Part shown: in pieces, positions 1 through 11,648 of the stretch | Position numbering within the stretch: the first letter of the stretch is position 1 | Layout: each line of letters opens with the position of its first letter | DNA from: Acanthamoeba castellanii str. Neff | Taxonomy: Eukaryota > Discosea > Longamoebia > Acanthamoebidae | Direction of reading: 5' to 3' | Assembly: GCF_000313135.1 (NCBI RefSeq) | Contig: NW_004457283.1 | Location: 43,819-101,212, forward strand | Length of the DNA stretch: 57,394 bases | The notes under the pieces: model-generated | The model's database searches: none | The model's input: the letters and a program-made list of their open reading frames with translations, nothing else | Told to the model about the DNA's origin: nothing | Translations under genes and position numbers: made by a program

Positions 1-3000
1 GCCTGTTTCGGCCCTACCAACCCAAGACTTCACTCAACCTGCTCGCCAAAGGGCGGGCCGACGGGCTGCCTCTGCAGCGACTGAGCGTAGAGGGCGACCT
101 GGTGGACATGTGCGCCCGCCTCACCATCACCCAGGTCTTTTTCAACGATGCGGCCGCGGCCCCTGCCGACAACGACGAGACCGGAGGGCTGGAGTGCGTC
201 TACACGTTCCCCGTGGAAGAGCTGGCCACCGGCGTGGCGACGTACTCGTGTCCGCTGGTGGTGTGTGGCGTCGAGGTTGAGATCGGCGACACCCGCGTCG
301 TTGCCGAGGTGCAGCCCAAGCAGGAGGCCATCGCCACATATGGTAGTACTACCGTACCTCCTCTGTACCTGAAAACCGCCTGCGTGTGGCTCACACTCTG
401 GGCTCTGTCGTGGCTCTGTTGTTGTAGATGACGCCATCAGCAGCGGGCACGGCGCCTATCTCGTGGAAACGGTGAAGGGTGTGGGCTACCGCATGTCCAT
501 CGGCAACCTCCCGGCAGGCCAGACTGCTACCAGTACGTCGCCGACTAGGCACCACCGCCAGATGACAGTGAACATCAGTTGATCGCGACTTTGGTGTGTC
601 CACACAGTCACCTTGCGGTGTGTGCAACAGCTCACGCCGCTGGTCAGCGGTGACCTCCAGTTTGCGCTAAGCCACGGCCTGGTGCCTGCGAGCTGCGCCG
701 ACTTCTCGCTGGCGCTCGACATTCGCCAGACCACTCCCGGCGGGATCAAGAGCGTGACCTGCCCGACCCACCCAGAATGCGAAGTCCTTCTAGGTCTGCC
801 CTCACACCACCGACCTTCGTTCCACGCTATGCGACTGGCCAACTAAGTCCGCGTAACTTTCGTGTATTTAGATGGCGGTCGGGCCAGAGCGTACCTTACT
901 TCCACGAGAGGTCTTCGTGGCGATGTGGTGTTCGAAGTCAGCCCTCACTCACCACACGAGCCCAACGCGGTGGTCGAGATTTATGAGCCTAGCCGCGGAC
1001 AGAACAAACATGAAGGTGCACTACGGCCGCATTAATGCGACGCTGGCTGAATGAACCGCAATGGCGCGATGCTGACTGACACCCATGACTATGACTATGT
1101 TCTACCGATCGATAAGATCTGACCCATCCGCAAGCGGCCATGATGACGTTTCATCCGCGCTGGGAGGTCGACCCTGACCTCGTCAAGCACCAAACCGAGC
1201 TCATCTTTCTCGTCGACAGGTTCGGTTGTGGGCCACAGTGGAGCCTTTTTGCAGACGTTATAGGCCGCTGACTGACTGCTCCTTCTTGAACTGTGACACC
1301 AGATCGGGAAGCATGGCCGGCTCGCGAATGGATATCGCCAAAGCAACGCTGCAGCTCTTCCTGCGGAGCTTGCCCGAAGGAGTTCGGTAAGCACCATCAA
1401 CCAGAATAAGTGATCGACGCCCACTCGTACAAGCTCACCAGCATTGCGCGCACAGGTTCAACATCTTCAGCTTCGGCAGCAAATTCTCGAGTCAGTTCGC
1501 CTCGAGCGTGGAGTACGATGAGCAGAGTCTTATGCGCGCGGACGCCCATGTCAATGCCATGAGCGCCGATATGGGCGGCACCGACCTGCTCAAGCCTCTG
1601 CAGCACGTTCTCAGACAGCGCGAGCACGAGGGCTTATCGCGACAGATATTTCTGTACCCCTACCACCGACCGCCCTCTCTTTCTTCCCTCTCGCTTCACT
1701 CTTTTTCGCATGAAAGAATTGCTCTCGCCCATGTATGGCTCACGAGAACGCCTCCCCCCCTCTCCTTTCTCTCTCAAATAGGTTGACCGATGGCGAAGTC
1801 CTGAATGCCGAGGAGGTCATCCAGCTGGTGCGTGAGCAGGCAGGCACCACCCGCATCTTCACGTTTGCCATCGGCAACGAGGCAGACAAGAACATGCTTC
1901 ACGGTACGGACGGGTGCGGGCGCGCATTGATTTTTTTTACAGTCAGTGACTGACTGTCGAACCACCGGTACTGATCGCTGACGACCGAATTGGGGTTCCA
2001 GAGCTGGCCTTGTGCGGACGCGGGGCGATGGAGTTCGTGAGCGAGGTGGAGCACATGAAGGTGCACGTGATGCGGCAGCTTCAGAAAGCGCTCGAGCCCG
2101 CGATGACGAACGCCAAGCTCCGGCTGATATCCCGAGACGGCTCGGACAAGCACTGGCGCTGCACGTCACGCACCATTCGCCCTATCTTCTCTGGTATCCC
2201 CTTCACACAAAACCACACACACACACACACACGACACTGACCTCCGCGAGGTCGGGTTCGCGCCCACGGTCGTAGGTGAAAGGCTGGTGCTCTACGCGCT
2301 CTCCAGTCTCCGAGGGGAATGGTCGGAAGACCACCAGCTCGCTAAGGCGGAGCTGACCGGTGTGGGTCCGACCGGCGAGGCACTGGCTTTTGAGCTCTTC
2401 ATCGATGCCGACCACACGACCACGGGGTGCACGCTACACCAGCTGGCTGCCATTTCACTCATCAGGTTCGCGCTTTCTTCTGTTCTCCCCCACTCCTTGC
2501 TGATTTCGTGTGTCCATCTCACGACCCTCCCCGCTGCCAGCGGTTTGAGGGGCAACGACGTGCACTGCAAGAACCTGGGCCTGGCCTACTCTCTCGCCAC
2601 CTCGCAGACCTCCTTCGTGGCGATCGAGGAGAGGGATCGCGCCACTCTCGGTACCCGACTTCTGCCCCCTCCCCCCAAATGCTCCCAGTGGGTCGATCGC
2701 AGGTGTCCGCTTGTGCCTGACCAGACGAACCATGAATGTAGGGACGATGCGGAAGTACGAGGCGCGCGGAGGGAGTGCCCGCAAGACGAGAAACTCGACC
2801 TCTGGCCACAGCCCAATCCAAGCTTGGTACGTGGCGCCTTCTGGATGATCTCAAACAAAAGATGGGGGGAACCTCCACCCTCGATTGAAAGTTAACTGAA
2901 TGCAATCTGCGCGACACAGGGACTCATACCAGCAGCCACTGCAGGACAATGGCGCTGTTTTGGAACAGCTGCAACAACAGATGGAACTAATCACACAAAT

Positions 3001-3917
3001 GGCAGTCTCCATTGCGGCTGAGGTGGACACACAATCATGCCTGCTTGACCGCATCGATGCTCAGGTACGGACCAGCTGGCTCCCTCTCTGAAGAGAAAAC
3101 CCGGCAGTTCGTTCTATTCGGCCTTCCGCGATCATGCCGGACTCACCCCACACCTCCACAGACAGAGCTGGTGGAGGCGAGGAACTTCATGGGGTCCGCA
3201 AAAAGTACGTGCTTGGTTCTTCTCTTCTGTCTGAGAGCCCTGATTCACCACCAGTTCTTTTCTCGCTTCGCAGGCCTCAGTTCTTCGGGGGTGGGCTCGT
3301 TCTTCTCTGGCCTCGCGGCTGCGGTTTCGTCGCCCTTCAAGTCCTTGTCCGCAACGAACTCAGGTCCTTCGCAGGGGTCGACGTGGTCGTCGTCGTCGTC
3401 CTTTTCATCATCGTCATCATCGTCATCGTCATCGTCATCATCACCTGCATCGTCATCAACGGGAGCGGCTGTGACGTACGTCACTGACAGCGGTAAGGCA
3501 AGAGCGGCGGCCTTGGAGAAGCTGGTGCTGCTGCAGCGAGCGAACGGCACCTGGACCCTCGAGGCCATGGAGGACTTCCTCAAGATCTCCTTGCCTCTGC
3601 CCGCCCTAATTGCCACTGATGTACGCCCCTGTTTCATTCCACACACAACACAACACACACACACTCCCGCTGATGGTGTCATTGTTATTGTTTAGGCACA
3701 TCAGGAGACGGTGTCGCTCCTGTGGGCGACACTGGTGGCCCTGGCGGTGCTCGAGCGGGTGTTCGACGACAAGCGCGACGAGTGGCGCTTGCTGGCGCAG
3801 AAGGCCACCTTGTGGGTCAAGCGCTCCACTGCCAACGAGCCGTCGACCCTGAGCGAGCTCACCGCCCTCAGCCTGGCCATGGACCTCCCCAGCGATCTGA
3901 CCAGCCTCAACAATTGA
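1..3917 (+). CDS. VIT and VWA domain protein with SNARE-like helix (5' partial)
   Basis: The window opens inside this gene, reading from base 3; the start codon lies upstream. Domains in order: a VIT domain (about 90-840), a von Willebrand A domain (about 1140-2170) whose MIDAS signature DRSGSM is rebuilt across an intron at 1229-1308, and a C-terminal region like that of VWA5A/BCSC-1 proteins, with WTLEAMEDF at about 3550 and stop TGA at 3915-3917. Between these, 2926-3063 encodes a helix with the Qc-SNARE pattern AEVDTQS..LDRID. A poly-Ser stretch follows. About ten introns are needed. VWA proteins of this class are cytosolic and usually mediate protein binding; function here is not known. 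It ends 71 bp from the convergent LRR gene. The family call is firm; the SNARE role is inference. Confidence 0.85.
2211..2233 (+). repeat. CA microsatellite in an intron
   Basis: A run of about ten CA units lies in an intron of the VWA gene, just before the acceptor ahead of the exon encoding LREVGFAPT. It is a simple repeat without coding role. Confidence 0.8.
3383..3457 (+). repeat. TCG/TCA triplet tract encoding poly-Ser
   Basis: A near-uninterrupted run of TCG, TCA and TCC triplets lies inside an open exon of the VWA gene and encodes a Ser tract of roughly 20 residues. It separates the SNARE-like helix from the C-terminal domain. The mixture of serine codons suggests slipped-strand expansion of an in-frame linker. 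Confidence 0.75.
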
Positions 3918-3988
3918 TCATTGTCTCGTTCTCTCTTTGCCTCAATACAGGGCGCGACCACTTCTTCGTTCTTTCGCTTCGTTCTTTG

Positions 3989-5839
3989 TCACAGCAGTCG
4001 GATGGCGAGACGCCGGAGGGCGGGGTTCTGGTCGAGGGCGTCGGCCAGCTCGTCCGCGCTCCAGGCGACGCACAGCCGCTCCAGCGAGGGGAGGGCGGCC
4101 ATCCACGGGCTGGGCAAGCGGTCGTGTTGGTAGTTGATGAGCTCCAGCCGGTGCGACAACTGCAGGCACCCGAAGATGTCCAACTCCTCCAGCACCGCGA
4201 ACACGCACTCCTCCCCTGTGCTCCGCCACAACGAAAGATGAGACAACGCAAACGCAAACGCAAACGCAAACGCAAACGCAAACGCAAACGCAAACGCAAA
4301 CGCAAACGCAAACGCAAACGCAAAACGAACCGAGGAAGAAGGCAGAGGGTTCGAGGTGGCCGCGGCAGTGGCGGATGTTGAGGAAGCGGAGGTTCGAGCA
4401 ACACTGACCGATGTGTCGCAGAGTCGCGTTGGACATGTCGGCAGAATACCCCAGGTCTAGATGGACGAGATGGGGCACCAACGAGATCAAATCGCGGAGG
4501 TACTCGTCCGCCAGCCAAGAGGTGGTCCTGACCGACATTGATGTTAAGTCGAAACTGTGTCGTGTGTCGTGCGTCGTGTGCCGCGTGTCGTGTGGGGCGT
4601 ACGTGACGCCACAACTGGCGAGCGAAAGGTGGTGCAAGTTGCGGCCGATGGTGGCCAGCGTGGTCGACTTGAACCCGCTCCCCAACCTTGTGCCGGCCAA
4701 ATACAGGGCCTCCAGTCCAGTGGCTGTACAATACCACAGAGCAGTCGCATATCGCGCACAACGCACAACGTGCTCGGTCAGCCAGGCAGCGCGATGAAGA
4801 ATTAAGTTGGGGGGTGTCATGACCACCTTTGGAGTAGTCGAGCTCTTTGAGGTCGGGGGCGTATTCGACGTTCGTCCTTGAGAGGTCCAGGCAGCGCAGG
4901 GAGCTGGCCGCGGCGTCGAGGAACCGGTCGACGGTCTGGGCGGGCAGTTTGTAGCTGTAGGTCAGCTCACCGTAGTCGCGCGCGGTCGACAGGTTGGAGA
5001 GCCACAGGCCCGCCAGGTGGGAGAGCCGCTGCAGGCCGGCGAACGGGTCGGCCCCTTCGTATCTGCGGGTCCCGACCACCGTGCAGTCCCGCAGGCTCAG
5101 GCTTCTGAGCTCGGTGGTGAGGCCGCACAGGATGGCGGCGAGGTCCTGCGTCTCGACCTCGAGTCCGTCGAGGATCAGGGTACGCAGGTTGGGCAGGCCG
5201 CGCACCAGGCGGACCGTCTCGTCCGTGCCGATGTAGAGGCAGTCCGTGAGGTTGAGCGTGTGGATCTGCGGACAACTGTTGGCCACCTCGCCGATCATCG
5301 TAAGCACACGACACACAACGCGACACGCGACACGCGACACACGCCACACGCCACACGCCACACGCCACACGACATGAGTGCGTACTATTGAAGCACGGCA
5401 GCGACCGAAGCCATGCCGAAGCGTGTCGCCTTGGTCAAGTCCAGACTGTACAGTCCTGTGAGAGTGGGGAGGGGAGAAGTAGTTGTGAGCTGGCGGCTGA
5501 CCGTATCGAGCAGGAGGTCGAGCTGGCGGGCCAACCGTTTTGTATGCAGAGCTGGAGGAGCCGGGCGTCGAGGAGGCGCCCCTGGATGAAGGCGGCCAGC
5601 AGCCGCTCGCGCACTTCGGCCGGCAGGTCGGGCAGAAGGGCCAGGTGCCGGGTGACGTCACGCTTGACCACCTCCACGCACTGCTCCTGCAGGCCGCGCC
5701 CGCCCACCCCTGCCCGATGCTGCTGTCCCTGCGCCTGGTACCACTCCTCCTGCCGGGTCTCCCGCACACACGCCCTCTCCCGCCCCCGCCACATCCGCAC
5801 AGACTCCATCTGCTTCTTGTCTTCTTGTTGATCACCCAT
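3989..5839 (-). CDS. Leucine-rich-repeat (RNI-like) protein
   Basis: Start ATG is at 5839 (MGDQQEDKKQ) and the stop is at 3989. The first exon is charged and Gln-rich, ending with a helical segment (PAEVRERLLAAFIQ). The middle and last exons carry irregular leucine-rich repeats of the F-box/RNI kind: IHTLNLTDCLYIG, LRTLILDGLEV, LRSLSLRDCTVV, LVHLDLGYSAD, LRFLNIRHC and LEELDIFGCLQL. Such proteins are usually substrate adaptors of SCF ubiquitin ligases, but I see no clear F-box, so the partner is unknown. At least five introns are present; two carry unusual tandem repeats (listed separately). Gene type is fairly sure, function is not. Confidence 0.75.
4246..4323 (+). repeat. Tandem hexamer ACGCAA, about 13 copies
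   Basis: About 13 perfect head-to-tail copies of ACGCAA (TTGCGT on the coding strand of the LRR gene) lie in an intron between the exons ending near 4372 and starting near 4215. Because the unit is six bases it keeps all frames open and creates spurious Arg-Leu or Cys-Val dipeptide ORFs. Confidence 0.9.
5290..5375 (+). repeat. Degenerate CACACG/CGACA intronic repeat
   Basis: A low-complexity tract of alternating CACACGC and CGACACG units lies in an intron of the LRR gene. A similar tract, on the opposite strand (GTGTCGTGCGTCGTGTG), lies at 4556-4600 in another intron of the same gene. Confidence 0.65.
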
Positions 5840-5997
5840 GTTTTAATTTGGGGTGAGGCTCGACCAGAAGGAAAGACTGCAGAAGGTCTTCGGGGAAGCA
5901 ACGAACTCAATATTCATTATTTATTTATTGACAAATAACAAATAACAAATAAAAAATAAATAACCAAAATTATGTGTTGTGTGGTCCGGGAGGAGGG

Positions 5998-7985
5998 TCA
6001 TTGTAGGGTACAGTTGAAGCAGGTGGAGGAGACCTGGCCGGCGCCGGCCTTGCTGGGCGTCCAAATGCTGACGTCACCGTCGCCCTCGGGCTCGCCGTCG
6101 TCCACCAACAGCGGCTCCCGGAAGGCGGCCTGCGAGTGACGTGAGGAGTGGCTGGGCCGCGGGTCGCTCCGCCACTTGCCGGAGCTCCTCTGGCTCGACG
6201 GCGATGAGGCCGGCGGCGACGACTCGTCCAACTGCATCTGCTCCACGCGCCCAGCCGACAGGATCTGGCTCTGTCGCTTGACCTCCTGCAGCTCCTTCTG
6301 CAGCGCCGCCTTCTCCGACTCGAGCTGGATTGTGTCGGGTGTGTGTGTGGCCAGGTGAGATTAAGGCGCAGTTGCAGGCAAGAAGGAGGTATCCACCGGA
6401 CCTGAAGGCGGGTCTTGAGCTCCTTCTGGGCCATGGCCTTCCACTGGGCGACATCGCTGTCGGACTTCTTCTTCTCCTCGGCCAGCTTGGCCTGCAGCTC
6501 GTGGACCTTGCCCTCCAGCAGCTCCTTCATCTCCGCCATCTGCAGCTTCATCATATCGATCGCCTGGCCAATTCGCATCACCACACGTCAACCACGTTGA
6601 GCGCGCGTCAGGACACCAGCGAAGCGAAGCATAGGAAAGGCGGAGGCGCGAGGACCTGCGCCGGATCGCTGGAGTCGCCGGACTGGTCGATGAGGCGTTG
6701 CATCTTGGAGAAGGTCTCCAGGTCCTTCTTCATGGTGTCGAGGGCCTCCTGCTTCTCTCGCATCTCCTCCCGCAGTCGGCTCACCTCTTCGTCTCGGCTC
6801 GAATACACCGGCGCCCCGGAGGCGTCCGTGCCCACGGGCTCGCGCTCGGCAAGGGTCTGCTCCAGTTGCCGGAGTTGCGCTTTGAGCGAGTTCCTCTCCT
6901 GTTGGAGCTGCTTGATGTTCTTCTGCTCCTTCTCCATGATGAACAGGGCCTTGCGCTTTTCGGCATCCAACGCTTCCTTGGTCTCCCGGAACGCCTTCTC
7001 CAACTCTGAGAGCAGAGCGAGCGAGCCACCGAGCAACGACCACGCGACACATTGAGACTTGAACACACACACACACACACACGAGAGGAGAGAGAGAGCA
7101 TTGAGGTCACCTTTGACTTCGAGTTCGCGTGTCTGGTACCGCTGCATCAGCTCAGATTCGCGCAGGACCGGCGTGGAGCCGAATCGGTCCGAGTTGGTGG
7201 GCGACGACGACGATGACGAGGTGGAGCTCGACGACGAGGTGCGCAGCAAGGCCGGCCCGCCCGACGACTTGCTCAAGTCAAAATCGGAGAACACGGTGGC
7301 GGTGGTGGGCGACGGCTGCGCCGGTGAGGGCACATTGGACGAGGCCGCGGGTGCCACCACCGAGGCGGCGGCGATCGGGACAGAAGAGGAAGCAGAAGCG
7401 GGAGTGGAGGAGGCGGAGGCGGAGCTGAGGGCAGCGCTGAGGGCCGACGCAGCGGCGAGCGCGACGGCGGGCGAGGCCGAGGGTGCGTGGAAGGCGCTGG
7501 AGCGACGGAGGGCCTCCATCCACTCCTCCATCTCCGGCAGGGAGCGCGCGTGGAGGTAGTAGGTGCGCTGGGAGCCGCCGTTGTCGCGTACCAGCTCGAA
7601 AAGGAACGGGTTGGCGGGCGACGGGTCCGAGGGGCCGATGCTCACCACCTCGGCCATGGGGATGGTGCCCAGGGCGGGCGCGCCTGGCTTCTTGTGGTAG
7701 GTGAGCGTGTTGTCCTCCAGCACGAACCACCGCAGCTTGAGTGTCTTGATGTAGGGCTTCTTGCCGCGCTTGTGCAGGAACCCCTGCTTTATGGGGGCGA
7801 CCACCGTGGGCGAGTTGCCCCCTGGTGCAGCATTCTGCAGCTGCGCATTTGCATTTCCGCCCCGCCCCCAATGTGACTTGCATTTAGCAGTATGCAGATA
7901 ATCTTGTGGTGAAGGATAAACGTACAGCAGCTGCGCCGGCACCACTCACGTGGGTCACGCGCATGGGCGCTGAAACGCCCTCCAT
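5998..7985 (-). CDS. PH-domain and coiled-coil protein
   Basis: Exon 1 begins with ATG at 7985 (MEGVSAPMRVTH) and ends at a GTGAGT donor; the next exon opens after a CAG acceptor near 7840. An N-terminal PH domain follows (KQGFLHKRGKKPYIKTLKLR through WMEALRRSS, about 7480-7790). Then come an Ala/Ser/Pro-rich linker with a Ser run (about 7200-7470), two long charged coiled coils (AFRETKEALDAEKRKALF; LQMAEMKELLEGKVHELQ) and a short tail ending CFNCTLQ with TGA at 5998-6000. PH domains bind phosphoinositides or proteins at membranes. The whole looks like a membrane-recruited scaffold, but I recognise no named orthologue. The linker between coils is split by an intron with a CA repeat (7064-7081). 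Confidence 0.8.
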
Positions 7986-8239
7986 CTTTGCCTGACAATA
8001 AAGAATAATTAAATTGTTCTCGCGAAAAAGAAATAAAGAAATGAAAGGTGCTCAATTAGAGTGGCCCCTCCCTTATCCGCACATCCACACCAAAGATGGA
8101 GAAGGCCACAACCCATCTTGAGCCCAGGCAACACGGGTTGCCTCGACGGAGGGCAAACAACTTGAGACCCCTCCACCGGTGAGAGCAGTACGGTCAGGAG
8201 GCAAGGAGCTTTTGGCGAAGATTGGAGACAAATCGCGCC
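7986..8239. promoter_or_regulatory. Divergent intergenic region
   Basis: This 254-bp gap separates two divergently transcribed genes, so it should hold both 5' UTRs and promoters. It is AT-richer near 8000-8040. I see no convincing TATA element or conserved operator. Confidence 0.4.
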
Positions 8240-11200
8240 ATGGACCTTGAATGGGAGCTCTTCAGGACCCGTGCAGCCGAAAGCAAGGTAACCCTCGCTC
8301 CCCCCCGCGGATGTCTGACCCCTGTGTACCGCTGAACGATGTTGTCTACAACATTCTTCTCCACAGGCCAAGGGCCCACTACCGCCACCACCTGTGCTGC
8401 CACAAGTCGTGACGACGAGTATGCGGGTCGAGGAGCTGGAAGAGCCCAAGCCGAAGCGGATCCGCACGCCGCTCCTGGCCGCGCTCAAGAACAACCGCTT
8501 GTCCAGGTCGCTCGACATGCTGCCGGTGGAGGACCTCAACGCCACCACCGCCACTGCCCAGGCCAAGTCCAAACCGAGCAAGCAAAAGAGCTTCACGCCC
8601 GAGTCGAGTGAGTCCACCAGCAGTATCAGCCTCGACAGCACTCCCGAGACGACGCGCCGCAGCCGCAAGGTTCGCTCCCACACCACAACGCTCTCTTTGT
8701 CCCGCGGAGCGGGCCGGTGAGTGATGAGAGGAGCGCTCTGGTGACACCACACTCGACCACACGTGTGATCACCGCAGGGGGCTCGTAAGGACGCGAAGTC
8801 CAAGCCATCACAGCCCGTATCGCCGCGCACCTCCTATGACATGTTCAAGCGATTCGGGCGCAAGAAGGACAAGGCGCCCGACACGGCGTCATCGCCACCC
8901 AAGACCCTCGCTCCTCCGCCGGACCGCTTCCACAGCAGCCAGTTCAAGCCGGGTTCGCTCGACGAGGGCGAGCAGCGGAACACGAGCTCGTGGGGCCGCG
9001 CGTGGGGCCGCAATGCGGAGCGGCGCAAGGATAGCAGCGGCAGCGAACAGCCCACGGCCGCCAACCCCCACCACTTTGTTATACCGCACGACCTGATGCG
9101 GCGCACGCTCGACCGCCTCCCCGCCGATGTCTACTTCAAGCCTCTGGAGGAGGGCGAACCGACCGGCGACGATACAGCTGCCCCGTGTTACATGGAGGGG
9201 CCGGACGACAGCGAGGCCGAGGTGGCCCTGCCCTACGCTGCAGGTGGCTGCTCTGGCTCGCACAGCCGAGACAGCGACGCCATCGGCGAATCGGGCGAAG
9301 AGCGCGATTTAGGCAGAGATGGCACGGTGCGGGCGTGCGGACAGTCAGTGTCGACCTACCCCCGCGTGCTTGTCATGCCTGGGACGCGACTCGGTACGCA
9401 GTGGGTGATGCGACCTCGGTGAGTCGTGCACTCACCTGAGCTACATCCCGATTCGCCTTGGGTTTGTGCAGGTGATCCTGTGTGCGACTGCTTTGCGTTG
9501 CGGCTCTACCGAAATGGGGCGATCTTCTGCGTGTGCGATGGGTGCGGCTGGGGTCGAGCAGCAGTCGACGCGGCGCGGTCGGTGCGGGCCGTGTTCATGC
9601 AGAGCCTGCACCAGCACTCGCTGATCGTGAAGCAATCGTCGAGGAGGGAACTCAAACCAACGAGCCAGGTACCTGCCGCCCCCTTTTTCCTTCTTTAAGT
9701 CTCATGCTGACTCGTTCCCCTGCTTTCTTGCTATTCCTTCTGCAGCCAAGCGCAGAGCGCAGCACGGGGCTCTATATCGACGACGCGCTGCGGGGGCGGT
9801 CACGGAGCGATGCGAGCAGTGCGGCGAAAGGGAAGGGGAAGGTGAGGAGAGGAGCGCACCGGGTCATGGAAATGATGGGCGTGGGTGCCAACACCAACGA
9901 CGAAGACAGCAAGCGGTCCATTCGACAGGCTGCCGAGTGTTTGATGCAGCTCGTGGCCAAGGCCCACAACAACATAATCTCCGGCAAGTACGTGACCCAC
10001 ACCACAGCGCTTCACACATGTGCCGGCGAACAGCAGGCTAACCATTCCTCCCTGCGGGCTTCAGGGAACCGTGGGAGTGTGGTACGACCACGGTGTGCGC
10101 AGGTCTCGTCGTTGATCTGGACCTGAGCGCTCCCAATTCCCCTTTGGTACGCTCCGCAGCAACACGCCTTCTTGAGGTCTGCTGGTTTGGCGCGTTGTAC
10201 GTTGTTTGCTCATCTACCCTGCGCGACGCTGCTGCAGACGGTCGATGACCCGGCCATCAGCAAGCGGTCGGCGCTGCTGTTCACCACCGACAAGAGGCCC
10301 GGGACGAAGCACACTTCGCCCCGCCGTAACTCCGATGCCGATGGGGGTCCCGACAGCAGGAAGCGGCGGAGGAAAGGTCTGTTGGTCGTTTCGATCGGCG
10401 ACTGCAAGGTGTACCTGTACTCCCATGCCAGCGGCACAATCAAGGACCTCACGGAAGGCAACAGGTTCGTATGACACGACACACCGCACACGCACACACG
10501 ACACACACCGCACACGCCGCACGACACGCGCCTCACTCCTTTTGGACGCGCACAGGCAGAACGCGACGTCGGTCAACGACTGCGGCGGACGTCTGGGCCC
10601 GGCGTCGGGCATGGAATCGTCCGACCCCGACCTGAGAAATCTCGATCTCTATTTTGCCGAGTGTGACGAGGGCGACTGCGTGTGGGCGGTCAGTGATGGC
10701 GTCCACGACAACTTCGACCCTCAGATGCTGGGCCTTATGCCTCACGACCTTGATGAACAACAGGTTCAGCTCCACCACCATCCTGTCCGTGTGTGTGGTC
10801 CGACCTTCTCACGATGTGCTCCTTCACTTGACCCGACCAGGAATCAGTTACGTGGGACGACCTCGCCCCGGAAACGGCAGCGCGCCTCAAGAACGAGTTT
10901 GCCGTTCGTGCGCTCGAGCATGAGTTACTTTCTCCACCGCCGCCGCTCTTGCCGTCGCCGGCGCGGTCACCTCCACAATCAGGGTTTCACCGGCAGCCCT
11001 CGCCTCGCGGCGAGGCCCAGAAGCAGCAGGTCGACGAGCAGCTGCGACCCTCCCTCTCCACGCTGACCCAGATGCTGCAGGAGCCCAGCTCCACCCAGAT
11101 CTTCTACGAGACGATGAGCCGCGGCCAGCGAAGCTGGGAAAACGCGCCCGTGGTGGTGCTGAGCGATCACGGCCGCGACAACTACCTCGCCGTTCCCGAC

Positions 11201-11524
11201 GTGTCGGCGCCCGAGACTGAGAGAGAGGTGGTCGACGACGCCAGTGGGTGCCCCCAGGAGCCAGCGCCAGCGCTGCCGGAGCTGTCGCGCCTAGCGATCT
11301 CGGGCACCAAGCGGCCCACCACCGACGGCGAGCGCGTAGCTGGCCGCCAGCCGATCGTGCTCAGCCCGGCGGACGTGACGCGCAAGCTGATCAGCCTGTG
11401 TGTGGAGCAGACCCTGCACACACGCAACTTCATGGAGCAGAACCCCGAAAAGCGCCAACCGTGCGACTACCGGGCCTTTCCGGGCAAGCTCGACCACACC
11501 ACCTGCCTCGCCTTCCACACTTGA
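8240..11524 (+). CDS. PP2C-like domain protein (CG9801 type)
   Basis: ATG at 8240 (MDLEWELFRT), stop TGA at 11522-11524. The N-terminal third is a disordered Ser/Pro/Lys-rich region. The phosphatase-like domain carries the subfamily marks FCVCDGCGWGRAAVDAA (about 9530), LLVVSIGDCKVYLY (about 10,390), VWAVSDGVHDNFDP (about 10,680) and the terminal GKLDHTTCLAF (about 11,490). These correspond to the DGHGG, GDSR, SDG and DN motifs of PPM phosphatases, but the first is altered to DGCGWG as in the PP2C-like CG9801 family. Acidic metal ligands seem kept, so activity cannot be excluded. It needs about eight introns. Cytosolic; substrate unknown. Confidence 0.8.
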
Positions 11525-11648
11525 GCCCTTGTACAAAAAAACCGCGTTTTAAAAAATACGAAACAGAGTTTGCGTTTGGGCAAACAAGCTTTGGATTTGT
11601 TATCATTTTATTTCTAGAAGAGAATTTCTTTTTGAGAAGCAAGACAAG

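Noticed and set aside
3383..3457. Possible CRISPR-like or regulatory array
   Set aside because: The triplets are in frame and encode Ser; there are no unique spacers.
3907..5910. 667-residue minus-strand frame with Arg-Leu dipeptide run
   Set aside because: It reads straight through introns and the ACGCAA repeat in the wrong frame; the spliced LRR exons explain this region.
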